DNA of 6,147 bases from Cellvibrionales bacterium (GCA_003492055.1 DMZE01000215.1:1-6147), one strand, 5' to 3'. Shown: positions 1 to 6,110, numbered from the stretch's first letter. Program-made: numbers and translations. The notes: a model not told the origin generated them from the letters alone.

Positions 1-76
1 TGGTGGAGCCTAGCGGGATCGAACCGCTGACCTCAACACTGCCAGTGTTGCGCTCTCCCAGCTGAGCTAAGGCCCC
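1..76 (-). tRNA. tRNA-Ala, anticodon GGC
   Basis: The minus strand folds into a complete cloverleaf. The acceptor stem is GGGGCCT/AGGCTCC, the D stem GCTC/GAGC, and the anticodon stem CAACA/TGTTG encloses the loop CTGGCAG, so the anticodon is GGC and reads GCC/GCU alanine codons. The T arm contains GGTTCGATCC. The acceptor stem has the G3:U70 wobble pair, the established identity element for alanyl-tRNA synthetase. The discriminator is A and the 3' CCA is encoded in the DNA (plus-strand tgg at 1-3). The gene follows gltX on the same strand, and a tRNA gene close behind gltX is also known in Pseudomonas. The window ends exactly at the CCA, so a following tRNA such as tRNA-Glu would be out of view. 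Confidence 0.98.
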
Positions 77-136
77 ATATTTGGGTGGGATCGTTAAGCT
101 ATTGTCAGTTGCCTGACTCACTTTAAACGGACGGCC

Positions 137-164
137 ATTTTAGCGATGCCGCCCCGCCAGTCAA
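137..164 (-). promoter_or_regulatory. Promoter of tRNA-Ala
   Basis: On the minus strand a -35 element TTGACT (159-164) and a -10 element TAAAAT (137-142) each match the sigma-70 consensus at five of six positions and are 16 bp apart. The bases after the -10 are GGCCGTCC, a GC-rich discriminator of the kind known to put stable-RNA promoters under stringent (ppGpp) control. Transcription would start near 130 and give a leader of about 50 nt before the mature tRNA. This suggests the tRNA is transcribed independently of gltX, though read-through from gltX is also possible. Confidence 0.75.
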
Positions 165-178
165 GCCCTTTGACCGGC
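156..178 (-). repeat. Hairpin between gltX and tRNA-Ala
   Basis: The minus-strand RNA can form a 9-bp stem, GCCGGTCAA with TTGACTGGC, including one G-U pair, around a 5-nt loop. It begins 17 nt after the gltX stop codon. No U tract follows (the next bases are GGGGCGGC), so it does not qualify as a standard intrinsic terminator. It could protect the gltX mRNA 3' end or mark a processing point. Its right-hand arm, in transcription order, overlaps the -35 element of the tRNA promoter. Confidence 0.5.
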
Positions 179-195
179 ATTTGACTGATTCTGGC

Positions 196-1686
196 CTAAT
201 TCGCGCTATTTAATCCCTTATACGCTTTTTCCATTGCCTTCATCTGCTTTTTAGACACCCCGCCCAGCACGTCTATGCCATTTCTAAGCCGTGCTCGCGT
301 CATATCTGAGCCAAGCAATGCCATGGCATCCATTACTGAGAAAGAGGCCGTGCTGCCCGATACAGCAATGAATAACGGTGCTAAAAAATCCTTTACCTTC
401 ACTTCTAACGCATCGGCTAAGCCTTTAAGCTCTTCGAACAGCGCATCACGCTGCCAATCGCTTAGGGCCTCAAGTCGCCATAGGGCAAACTGTAAGATTT
501 TTAGCTGTTCGGCGGTATCTAGCTTTAACGCAGCAAAGCTCTGCTCATTAATATCCAATAGGCCAGAACCCAAAAAGGCGGTCTTGGGAATAAAATCACT
601 CAACGTATCCATTCGTTGCTGCACATGAGGAATCACACTAAGCAAGGTCTCACGATTTAAACCCCACTCAATTAACTTATCGGCTAACTGCTCGGCCGTT
701 AATGATTCACGAATCCATAAACCGTTTAACCAGCTGAGCTTGTCTAAATCAAATATTGGACCACCTAATGAAACACGCTGCACGTCAAAGGCTTCTAACA
801 TTTCTTCTAAGGTGAATTTCTCACGTTCATCTGGCATTGACCAACCCATGCGACCTAAATAGTTCACCACTGCTTCGGGCAAATAACCCATACGCTGGTA
901 ATACAAAATACTGGTCGGGTTTTTACGCTTACTGAGCTTACTTTTATCTGGGTTACGCAATAACGGCAAATGACACAGCGTTGGCATATCCCAACCAAAA
1001 TATTCATATAAGAGTTGATGCTTAGGCGCAGAGTTAATCCACTCTTCACCCCTTAATACATGGGTTATTTCCATTAAATGGTCATCAACCACATTGGCTA
1101 AATGATACGTTGGCATACCATCAGACTTTAAGAGTATTTGCGCATCAACGGTTGACCAATCTAATTCAATTTCACCGCGTAACATATCACTGACTACACA
1201 CTTACCTTCTGATGGCACTTGCATACGCACAACAAACGGCGCGCCATCGGCTTCGCGTTGCTGCTGCTCGGCTTCACTTAAAATAAGGTCGGCGGGTTTT
1301 AATGCGCGGTTTTCACCTGACGCTTTTATACTGGCGCGAAGCTCATCAAGCTCTGCGGCAGAGCGATAGCATTTAAAGGCATGGCCGTTATCAATTAATT
1401 GCTGCGCATGTGTTTGGTAAATATCGCCACGCTCACTTTGACGATAAGGGCCAAAATCACCGCCAACATCTGGACCTTCATCCCAATCCAAACCTAACCA
1501 GCGCAGTGAATCATAAATCATCTGCTCTGATTGCTCAGTGCTTCTTACTTGATCGGTATCTTCAATACGTAAAACAAACTTGCCACCATGTTGCTTGGCA
1601 AAACAAAGATTGAATAAGGCAATGTAGGCTGTGCCCACATGAGGATCACCAGTAGGTGATGGTGCAATACGAGTTCTAACGTTCAT
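196..1686 (-). CDS. gltX: Glutamyl-tRNA synthetase (GluRS)
   Basis: A class I aminoacyl-tRNA synthetase that charges tRNA-Glu with glutamate using ATP in the cytoplasm; the product feeds translation and tetrapyrrole synthesis. The 496-residue length is normal for the family. The N-terminal Rossmann domain begins [14 protein letters not shown], with the HIGH-type motif HVGT at residues 16-19. The glutamate and ATP site segment LRIEDTD lies near 39-45, LRGEEW near 211-216, and the KMSKS-type loop KLSKR is at 250-254. The C-terminal third is the helical anticodon-binding region. The zinc-site cysteines of E. coli and Pseudomonas GluRS are mostly absent: Cys106 remains, but the next ligand position is Ser108 and no later Cys/His pair is evident. 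The frame opens with a TTG at 1704, but homologues begin near the ATG at 1686 ([13 protein letters not shown]), so that start is preferred. Its ribosome binding site is weak (GGA 13 nt upstream). Confidence 0.97.
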   Translation of the reverse strand: MNVRTRIAPSPTGDPHVGTAYIALFNLCFAKQHGGKFVLRIEDTDQVRSTEQSEQMIYDSLRWLGLDWDEGPDVGGDFGPYRQSERGDIYQTHAQQLIDNGHAFKCYRSAAELDELRASIKASGENRALKPADLILSEAEQQQREADGAPFVVRMQVPSEGKCVVSDMLRGEIELDWSTVDAQILLKSDGMPTYHLANVVDDHLMEITHVLRGEEWINSAPKHQLLYEYFGWDMPTLCHLPLLRNPDKSKLSKRKNPTSILYYQRMGYLPEAVVNYLGRMGWSMPDEREKFTLEEMLEAFDVQRVSLGGPIFDLDKLSWLNGLWIRESLTAEQLADKLIEWGLNRETLLSVIPHVQQRMDTLSDFIPKTAFLGSGLLDINEQSFAALKLDTAEQLKILQFALWRLEALSDWQRDALFEELKGLADALEVKVKDFLAPLFIAVSGSTASFSVMDAMALLGSDMTRARLRNGIDVLGGVSKKQMKAMEKAYKGLNSAN

Positions 1687-1726
1687 GAATAAAGACGTGT
1701 CCAATACTAGGAAATAGAAAAACAGA

Positions 1727-1756
1727 ATTATACGTTAAGTCGGTGACCTAAATTAA
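1727..1756 (-). promoter_or_regulatory. Likely gltX promoter
   Basis: The minus strand carries a perfect -10 hexamer TATAAT (1727-1732). The best -35 candidate is the poor match TTAATT (1751-1756), 18 bp upstream. Transcription would begin near 1720 and give a 5' leader of about 34 nt before the ATG at 1686. The perfect -10 and its placement between two genes support it; the weak -35 limits confidence. It implies gltX need not depend on transcription from the transporter gene upstream. Confidence 0.5.
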
Positions 1757-1830
1757 GCGAAGAACAGCGGCTTTTTTCACCTACTGGCAATAAATTAACG
1801 GTCAATGGCCCAGTTATGACCCGGCTTTGA

Positions 1831-3147
1831 CTAAGTTATCGGCAATTCAGCCGAATCAGCACCATGAATACGATTAAATTTAACCACAGCAAAGGCGATA
1901 ACACTGCCTACAAGTGTTGTTAGTACAGCCATCATTTGCAGCAAACGTTCACTATCAAAATTAGCTAGAGCAAAAGCAATGGTTAAACCGAGCATCAATA
2001 ACATGGCGATATTTTGAAAAAAATTGCTCGCAGCAATAACGCCACCCAATGTATGCTCTGCCGCCTGCCATTGAATATAAGCATTTAATGGCACCACTAA
2101 CAATGATGATGAAATACCCATAACGCAGTACACGCCAGCAAAAACGATGGGCATATTCAAAAAGGCTATCGGCGTGCTCAAAAAAGTTAACGTCCATAAC
2201 CCTGCTGATAAACCAATAACACCCAGGGGGACTAATTTTAAATTAATGGTGTCTCGCGAAAATCGGGTAACAAGAAAGGCGCCTATCGCAAGACCCACTG
2301 CAGACGAAGCCAATATAGCTTGAATAACTGCGGCATTGGTTATACCGGCATGTGCTTTAGCGAACGCAGGAAATGCTGCTAGCATGCCCTGCCCCACAGC
2401 CCAAAAAAGTGACAAACCTAATACCGGAATAAACAAGCGATTATCTTTGAGTAAATAAAAAATCGATAGTCGAGGCGTTTGCAAACCTAAATCATTTTTC
2501 GTTTGCGAAAGTACTTCTGGCTTTTCAGGAATACGATAAACTAAATATATTTGAAATACCGCTAGCGCTATTAAGCCCAAACCTAATGGCCACATTGTGG
2601 AGGTAACTGCGTTTTTATTACCCACCGCCGATGCGCTTTGCAAAAGCTGATACAAATATTCAAAACCAACAGAAAAAATAACCGTGCCTAATAAAATACC
2701 GGCAATCACTATTGCCTGCGCCAAACCATTGGACTCAGCCAAACGGTTTTTACCAAAAAATATTTTTAAATACGATAATTTTGCGGGCGAGTAAAAAGCG
2801 GATTGCACAGCCATTAACAATGTCATTGCCATTGCCGGCCAAAACCAGCCTAAGAAATAAAACAAGGTAATCATAAAGGTAAGTGACAATGAAGCCCATG
2901 CAGCCAATTTCATCATGGTGGGCTTAGGCGTGCTATTAGCAATGCGCCCTATGGGCACCACTAAAGTAATATAAGGCAGTAAAATAAGCGCGTTAATAAT
3001 AGCGATAAGAATGATTTGATAGCCACCATCGTGCACTTTAAATACGGTGTTTTGCAATGTAATCTTATGACCAAGATCTATAACTGCATTTAAGAATATA
3101 ACGATATAAAATGCTTTAGCACCTGAATAAGAGAGTAATGCCTTCAA
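1831..3147 (-). CDS. MFS transporter, LplT-like (putative lysophospholipid transporter)
   Basis: A 438-residue inner-membrane protein with about 12 hydrophobic segments (roughly residues 12-29, 45-66, 81-100, 104-120, 143-165, 186-204, 238-258, 272-295, 304-322, 331-356, 374-396, 403-424). A longer loop between helices 6 and 7 (about 205-235) is typical of the major facilitator superfamily. Two segments resemble LplT of E. coli as recalled: AFYSPAKLSYLK followed by NGLAQA (118-144), and VVPLNAYIQ (351-359) followed by NFFQNIAMLLML. LplT flips lysophospholipids inward for reacylation by Aas. No Aas-type acyltransferase/synthetase is fused or adjacent here, so the substrate is inferred. The classic MFS loop 2-3 motif is poorly kept (PIGRIANSTPKPTMMK). 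The start is TTG at 3147, supported by an AGG 8 nt upstream and by the first residues matching family N-termini as recalled. A terminator separates it from the gene upstream; gltX follows after about 144 bp. Confidence 0.8.
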   Translation of the reverse strand: MKALLSYSGAKAFYIVIFLNAVIDLGHKITLQNTVFKVHDGGYQIILIAIINALILLPYITLVVPIGRIANSTPKPTMMKLAAWASLSLTFMITLFYFLGWFWPAMAMTLLMAVQSAFYSPAKLSYLKIFFGKNRLAESNGLAQAIVIAGILLGTVIFSVGFEYLYQLLQSASAVGNKNAVTSTMWPLGLGLIALAVFQIYLVYRIPEKPEVLSQTKNDLGLQTPRLSIFYLLKDNRLFIPVLGLSLFWAVGQGMLAAFPAFAKAHAGITNAAVIQAILASSAVGLAIGAFLVTRFSRDTINLKLVPLGVIGLSAGLWTLTFLSTPIAFLNMPIVFAGVYCVMGISSSLLVVPLNAYIQWQAAEHTLGGVIAASNFFQNIAMLLMLGLTIAFALANFDSERLLQMMAVLTTLVGSVIAFAVVKFNRIHGADSAELPIT

Positions 3148-3155
3148 AATAATTA

Positions 3156-3158
3156 CCT
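3156..3158 (-). promoter_or_regulatory. Ribosome binding site selecting a TTG start
   Basis: On the minus strand GCAGGT places AGG exactly 8 nt before the TTG at 3145-3147. No ATG or GTG of similar quality lies nearby in frame. This spacing is the main reason to accept TTG as the initiation codon of the LplT-like transporter. Confidence 0.6.
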
Positions 3159-3167
3159 GCTTAATGG

Positions 3168-3198
3168 CTTATAAAAAAACACTATAACAGATTGGCAA
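3168..3198 (-). promoter_or_regulatory. Possible promoter of the LplT-like gene
   Basis: Between the upstream terminator and the transporter start, the minus strand has TTGCCA (3193-3198, five of six matches to the -35 consensus) and TATAAG (3168-3173, five of six to the -10), but they are 19 bp apart, longer than ideal. A second -10-like hexamer TATAGT lies at 3181-3186 without a good -35. The -35 candidate overlaps the terminator's T run. A promoter is expected here because a terminator isolates the gene from upstream transcription, but which hexamers are used is uncertain. Confidence 0.35.
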
Positions 3199-3233
3199 AA
3201 AAAAATGCCGCCCCATTCATAGGGCAGCATTTT
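3197..3233 (-). terminator. Intrinsic terminator, leftward transcription
   Basis: The minus-strand RNA forms the stem TGCTGCCC/GGGCGGCA (one U-G pair), extended by an A/T stretch of four pairs, with a loop of about 8 nt. It is followed by nine consecutive U residues (plus-strand A run 3197-3205). In the plus direction the stem has a C/A mismatch and a broken T run, so it works best leftward. It would end the transcript that starts upstream of the 78-residue gene and crosses the 16-bp repeat array. Confidence 0.88.
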
Positions 3234-3237
3234 CTTT

Positions 3238-3446
3238 AATTGTAGTTGTTATTTAAATAGCCTTTATTATATTTTTATTGGCTAATATTTTACTTTCTTA
3301 TTATTGTTATTTCTTATAGATTCAGCTTCAAATCCACATAGCTTTTTATTTGCATAACCACTTATCTACATAACTTCTTATTTACAAAAATTCTAATCTA
3401 CAAAACTTTTGGTTTAAATAACCCTAGGTCTACATAACTTCAGGTT
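3238..3446. repeat. Degenerate 16-bp tandem repeat array, about 13 units
   Basis: Reading the plus strand from 3335 in steps of 16 gives units such as CACATAGCTTTTTATT (3335), TGCATAACCACTTATC (3351), TACATAACTTCTTATT (3367), TACAAAAATTCTAATC (3383), TACAAAACTTTTGGTT (3399), TAAATAACCCTAGGTC (3415) and TACATAACTTCAGGTT (3431). Most of these match the 3367 unit at 12-13 of 16 positions; the 3415 unit matches its neighbour at 3431 at 11 of 16. Leftward the register continues more weakly at 3319, 3303 and 3287, then after a 1-bp shift at 3254 and 3238. Sixteen is not a multiple of three and stops occur in all frames, so it is not protein-coding. It lies between the small gene's stop and its terminator, and would be transcribed as AATAAGAAGTTATGTA-like units. 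Function is unknown. Confidence 0.7.
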
Positions 3447-3628
3447 CGTCTAATTTTTTCCTACTTTAAAGTTTAAATATGAAATTTTCAGATTTAAACT
3501 TTTCAACTATAAACAGCGCCTTTGCTTGTCTTTTTTAAGATATTTTTAAAGGCCTTTTTAAATTTCTGTTTATTTCTCTATGTACTTATTAATTTTACCT
3601 ATTCAAAAAAAAGCATCCACTCATTTTT
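3447..3628. other. AT-rich non-coding spacer, no gene seen
   Basis: This stretch between the clear repeat units and the stop of the small acidic gene is very AT-rich, with many T and A runs. It holds no plausible coding frame and no convincing hairpin with a T tract. Faint traces of the 16-bp repeat may continue to about 3480 (for example TACTTTAAAGTTTAAA at 3462), but they are too weak to count. If the terminator at 3197-3233 is used, this is the first part of a 3' untranslated region of about 400 nt. Confidence 0.5.
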
Positions 3629-3865
3629 TTAAATATCAAAATCATCAATACCGAGTTGATCTTTTAAAAGCCGTACTTCTAATCTTTCTTCCAAACGTCT
3701 TCGGACATCGGTAGATTTTAAAAAAATAGCTGGCTTAGATTCTTCACTACCATCATCTGTCATGCTAAGTGAGTCATCATCTAAATCCATATTCATATCG
3801 ACTGCTCGATCTGATGATGAAATATTTGAGTTGTCTGTTTGCATATTGCTCGCTTGTCTTGCCAT
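3629..3865 (-). CDS. Small acidic protein, PA3496-like family (putative envelope integrity protein)
   Basis: A 78-residue protein with no signal peptide or membrane segment. Residues 1-20 are polar, 21-43 are rich in Asp, Ser and Met (AVDMNMDLDDDSLSMTDDG), and 52-78 form a charged, probably helical tail, DVRRRLEERLEVRLLKDQLG, ending in acidic DDFDI. The Arg/Glu helix with a run of Asp before it resembles the small gammaproteobacterial proteins named after PA3496 of Pseudomonas, described as putative envelope integrity proteins; this assignment is from memory of the pattern and is moderate. The ATG at 3865 is chosen because GGAGG lies 8 nt upstream; the frame stays open to 3901, but that extension lacks such a site. 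It is probably transcribed alone, between the aceF terminator and the terminator at 3197-3233. No partner gene is adjacent. Confidence 0.75.
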   Translation of the reverse strand: MARQASNMQTDNSNISSSDRAVDMNMDLDDDSLSMTDDGSEESKPAIFLKSTDVRRRLEERLEVRLLKDQLGIDDFDI

Positions 3866-3873
3866 GTTCTCAA

Positions 3874-3878
3874 CCTCC
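3874..3878 (-). promoter_or_regulatory. Strong ribosome binding site of the small acidic gene
   Basis: GGAGG on the minus strand lies 8 nt before the ATG at 3863-3865. It is the best Shine-Dalgarno match in the window. It fixes the start of the 78-residue protein and supports this short frame being a real, well-translated gene. Confidence 0.85.
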
Positions 3879-3946
3879 AAAAGTCGAAAAATAAAACACA
3901 AAGGCGAATCTTCTAATTATTATTGGCAACTCATTTAAAACATTTA

Positions 3947-3987
3947 TTTGTTACAGCAATGTGACCTTTCTCAAAACCTGTAACAAA
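3947..3987. repeat. 10-bp perfect inverted repeat upstream of the small gene
   Basis: TTTGTTACAG (3947-3956) and CTGTAACAAA (3978-3987) are exact reverse complements separated by 21 bp, so their centres are 31 bp apart, close to three helical turns. Each arm contains TGTTACA or TGTAACA, itself nearly palindromic. The element lies about 80-120 bp before the ATG at 3865, where a promoter and its operator would be expected. Minus-strand TTGCTG at its inner edge could be a -35, but no good -10 follows at proper spacing. It could be a paired operator or a chance hairpin; no regulator is identified. Confidence 0.4.
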
Positions 3988-4328
3988 ACATCTCAGTGAG
4001 TTGCTTATAACTTAGAGACTAGACGGTTTAATTATTTAGCACCAGAAATATGCGACTAAATTTAGCCGTTAGAAAAAACTTGTTCTAAAAAAGGGGAAGG
4101 CATAACTAAAAGTTATTATGATGATTCATCAAAAATCATGAATAAATAGCCGCAGGCCGCCATACCAATATAGCGGAAAAACGAATTAAATTAGTAACTT
4201 AAGTGAAATCGATGACAGACACGGCAAGAATCAACATCGCTATTCTGGCGCAGGTGCTATTTAAGGATTAGCTGACAATACGGGCTAAACAAGCTAAAAC
4301 TATTTTTTAGTCATAACCCAATTTATTT
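3988..4328. other. Intergenic stretch with no supported gene
   Basis: There is no coding frame of useful length on either strand. A 10-bp palindrome CTAAATTTAG is at 4056-4065, within a loosely hairpin-like segment (4023-4071). Another small imperfect hairpin (ATTCAT/ATGAAT) lies near 4124-4143. Roughly 4205-4260 is somewhat richer in G and C than its flanks and could be a gene remnant or an unrecognised small RNA, but nothing in it is recognisable. The upstream regulatory region of the 78-residue gene probably lies at the left end of this stretch. Confidence 0.5.
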
Positions 4329-4369
4329 AAAAAAAAGCCCAAGTTACCTAAATAAGGTACTCGGGCTTT
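4329..4369 (-). terminator. Intrinsic terminator of the aceEF transcript
   Basis: The minus-strand RNA folds as AAAGCCCGAGTACC with GGTAACTTGGGCTTT: a long stem with one G-U pair and one bulged A, a 7-nt loop TTATTTA, then eight Us (plus-strand A run 4329-4336). It lies about 70 bp after the aceF stop and in the right orientation. In the plus direction the G-U pair becomes an A/C mismatch and the T tract is interrupted, so leftward use is favoured. Confidence 0.9.
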
Positions 4370-4441
4370 CATTTTAGGCGACTTAGGCTGTCGTTAAAAA
4401 GAAGCTGGCGCTTTTCTTAACTCAAACCCAAACGTCCTTCA

Positions 4442-6106
4442 CTATAAAACTAAACGTCTAACGTCGCTCAATGCTGCTGAGATAAACGTTAGGAAGCGTC
4501 CGGCATCACCACCATTCACTGCACGATGATCATAAGAAAGCGATACAGGCAGCATCTTTCTTGGTTCAAGGTTGCCATCAACGTAGCCTGGTTTAATGGC
4601 TAATTTAGACACGCCTAAAATACCGACTTCTGGGGTATTCACGATAGGCGTAAAGCCCGTACCGCCAATGCCACCTAAGCTTGAGATAGTAAAACATCCG
4701 CCCTGCATTTCTGCTGGCTTAAGTTTACGCTCTTTGGCTTTAGTCGCTAGCTCAAGAATCTCTTGCGATAATTCCCAAATACCTTTTTGATCGGCATCAC
4801 GAATAACCGGCACCATTAATCCTGCAGGTGTATCAACAGCCATACCGATGTTGACATATTTTTTATAAACGATGGATTCGCCATCGGCACTTAATGAAGC
4901 ATTAAACGCTGGGTTTGCACGCAAGGCTGCGGCAACCGCTTTGATTAAGAAAGGCAATGGCGTAATTTTAATGCCGCGTCTATCCATTTCAGCTTTTAAT
5001 CCTTTTCTAAAGATTTCTAGCTCAGTGATATCGGCTTCATCAAATTGCGTTACATGCGGTACGTTTAACCAGCTGCGATGCATATTGGCTGCAGTGAGTT
5101 TATGCAGTTTAGACATTGGCTTAATTTCGACTTCGCCAAATTGCGCAAAATCAACCGCCGGAACTTGCGGAATACCACTACCAACAGACTGAGGTTCAGT
5201 GACAATTTTCTTAACAAAGTTATGCAAATCTTCTTTGGCAACACGATCACGTGGGCCTGTTCCTTTAACACGTTTTAAATCAACGCCTAATTCACGCGCT
5301 AATTTCCGCACCGCTGGACCGGCATGAGTGTCAGTCTTACGACGACGATCTCTAGCAGACATGGTGTCAGTCACTTTTTCTGACGCAACGGGCGTAGCAA
5401 TATTCTCAACTACTGGCGCTGCTGCTTTTACTTCTGGCTGTGCATGAACAGGCGCTGGCGTTCTGCTTGCTGCAACTGCAGCAGGTGCTGGCGCACTGTC
5501 TATTACTTCAACTTCGGCAACTAAATCACCCTCTGCAAGTGAATCACCTTCTTTAACATGCAATACCGTTATGACGCCGGTTACCGGTGAAGGTAACTCC
5601 ATTGACGCTTTGTCAGATTCCATGACAACAATGCCATCACCTTCACTAATGCGCTCGCCAACACCGGCGACTACTTCAATTAATTCAACTTTGTCTGCAC
5701 CACCTAAATCAGGTACGTAAACAGACAGCACTGAAGTAACGGGCGCACCCGTTGGATTAGGGGCTGTAACAGATTCAGATGCTGGCTCAACTGCTGATTC
5801 AACAGCCGCTTCAACAGCGGCTTCTTGAGCCGGCACTTCTGCTGGCGCTTCAGCACTGCTATCACTACCAGCAAGTTCTACTTCTAAAACGACATCGCCT
5901 TCAGAAATAGTGGCTCCATCGGCAACGGCAATTGAAACAATTACGCCTGCAACTGGACTAGGAATATCCATTGATGCTTTGTCAGATTCGACAACAATCA
6001 ATGATTGATCTTGGCTTATTGTGTCGCCCACGGCTACACAAATTTCAATGACTTCTACTTCAGAAGCCCCACCAAGATCAGGCACTTTAACGGTTTGCTT
6101 ACTCAC
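4442..6106 (-). CDS. aceF: Pyruvate dehydrogenase E2, dihydrolipoyllysine-residue acetyltransferase
   Basis: The core subunit of the cytoplasmic pyruvate dehydrogenase complex, which moves the acetyl group from E1 to CoA on swinging lipoyl arms. The 554 residues contain two lipoyl domains (about 2-78 and 126-202) with lipoylated lysines in ESDKASM at Lys43 and Lys166. An Ala/Glu/Pro-rich flexible linker spans 82-125 and another about 204-245. A peripheral subunit-binding domain (about 261-298, AGPAVRKLARELGVDL) is followed by the acetyltransferase domain (about 325-554). The active site has DHR with His527, and Ser475/Ser476 in TISSLGG. The usual DHRxxDG motif reads DHRAVNG, with Asn531 in place of Asp, as in the Azotobacter vinelandii enzyme. 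Two lipoyl domains match Pseudomonas rather than the three of E. coli. The GTG start at 6106 has AAGGA 8 nt upstream. It follows probable aceE by 4 nt; no lpd gene follows before the terminator. Confidence 0.97.
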   Translation of the reverse strand: MSKQTVKVPDLGGASEVEVIEICVAVGDTISQDQSLIVVESDKASMDIPSPVAGVIVSIAVADGATISEGDVVLEVELAGSDSSAEAPAEVPAQEAAVEAAVESAVEPASESVTAPNPTGAPVTSVLSVYVPDLGGADKVELIEVVAGVGERISEGDGIVVMESDKASMELPSPVTGVITVLHVKEGDSLAEGDLVAEVEVIDSAPAPAAVAASRTPAPVHAQPEVKAAAPVVENIATPVASEKVTDTMSARDRRRKTDTHAGPAVRKLARELGVDLKRVKGTGPRDRVAKEDLHNFVKKIVTEPQSVGSGIPQVPAVDFAQFGEVEIKPMSKLHKLTAANMHRSWLNVPHVTQFDEADITELEIFRKGLKAEMDRRGIKITPLPFLIKAVAAALRANPAFNASLSADGESIVYKKYVNIGMAVDTPAGLMVPVIRDADQKGIWELSQEILELATKAKERKLKPAEMQGGCFTISSLGGIGGTGFTPIVNTPEVGILGVSKLAIKPGYVDGNLEPRKMLPVSLSYDHRAVNGGDAGRFLTFISAALSDVRRLVL

Positions 6107-6110
6107 TCTA

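Noticed and set aside
275..628. A 117-codon plus-strand open frame
   Set aside because: It lies wholly inside gltX on the opposite strand, has a low-complexity Ser/Ala-rich translation and no family resemblance; it is a shadow of the real gene.
1687..1704. N-terminal extension of GluRS from a TTG at 1704
   Set aside because: The extra six residues precede the family-conserved start, and no ribosome binding site lies before the TTG; the ATG at 1686 fits better.
1767..1800. Intrinsic terminator between the transporter and gltX
   Set aside because: A run of six Ts (plus strand, GCGGCTTTTTTC) exists, but no matching stem precedes it on either strand, and the weak hairpin near 1805-1830 has no U tract.
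3238..3446. CRISPR array
   Set aside because: Units are 16 bp, degenerate and directly adjoining, with no unique spacers and no cas genes; this is a tandem repeat and not a CRISPR array.
3866..3901. Upstream extension of the 78-residue protein to 3901
   Set aside because: The GGAGG at 3874-3878 would lie inside the coding region, and there is no site for the longer start; the ATG at 3865 is clearly better.
4124..4143. Small inverted repeat ATTCAT/ATGAAT
   Set aside because: Six-base arms in AT-rich DNA are common by chance, and there is no T tract or promoter association.
4212..4271. A 19-codon plus-strand frame, MTDTARINIAILAQVLFKD
   Set aside because: It has no ribosome binding site, no recognisable motif and no promoter; a frame this short is expected by chance.
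4872..5192. A 106-codon plus-strand open frame inside aceF
   Set aside because: It is the antisense of the E2 catalytic domain, with no independent start signals or recognisable protein features.
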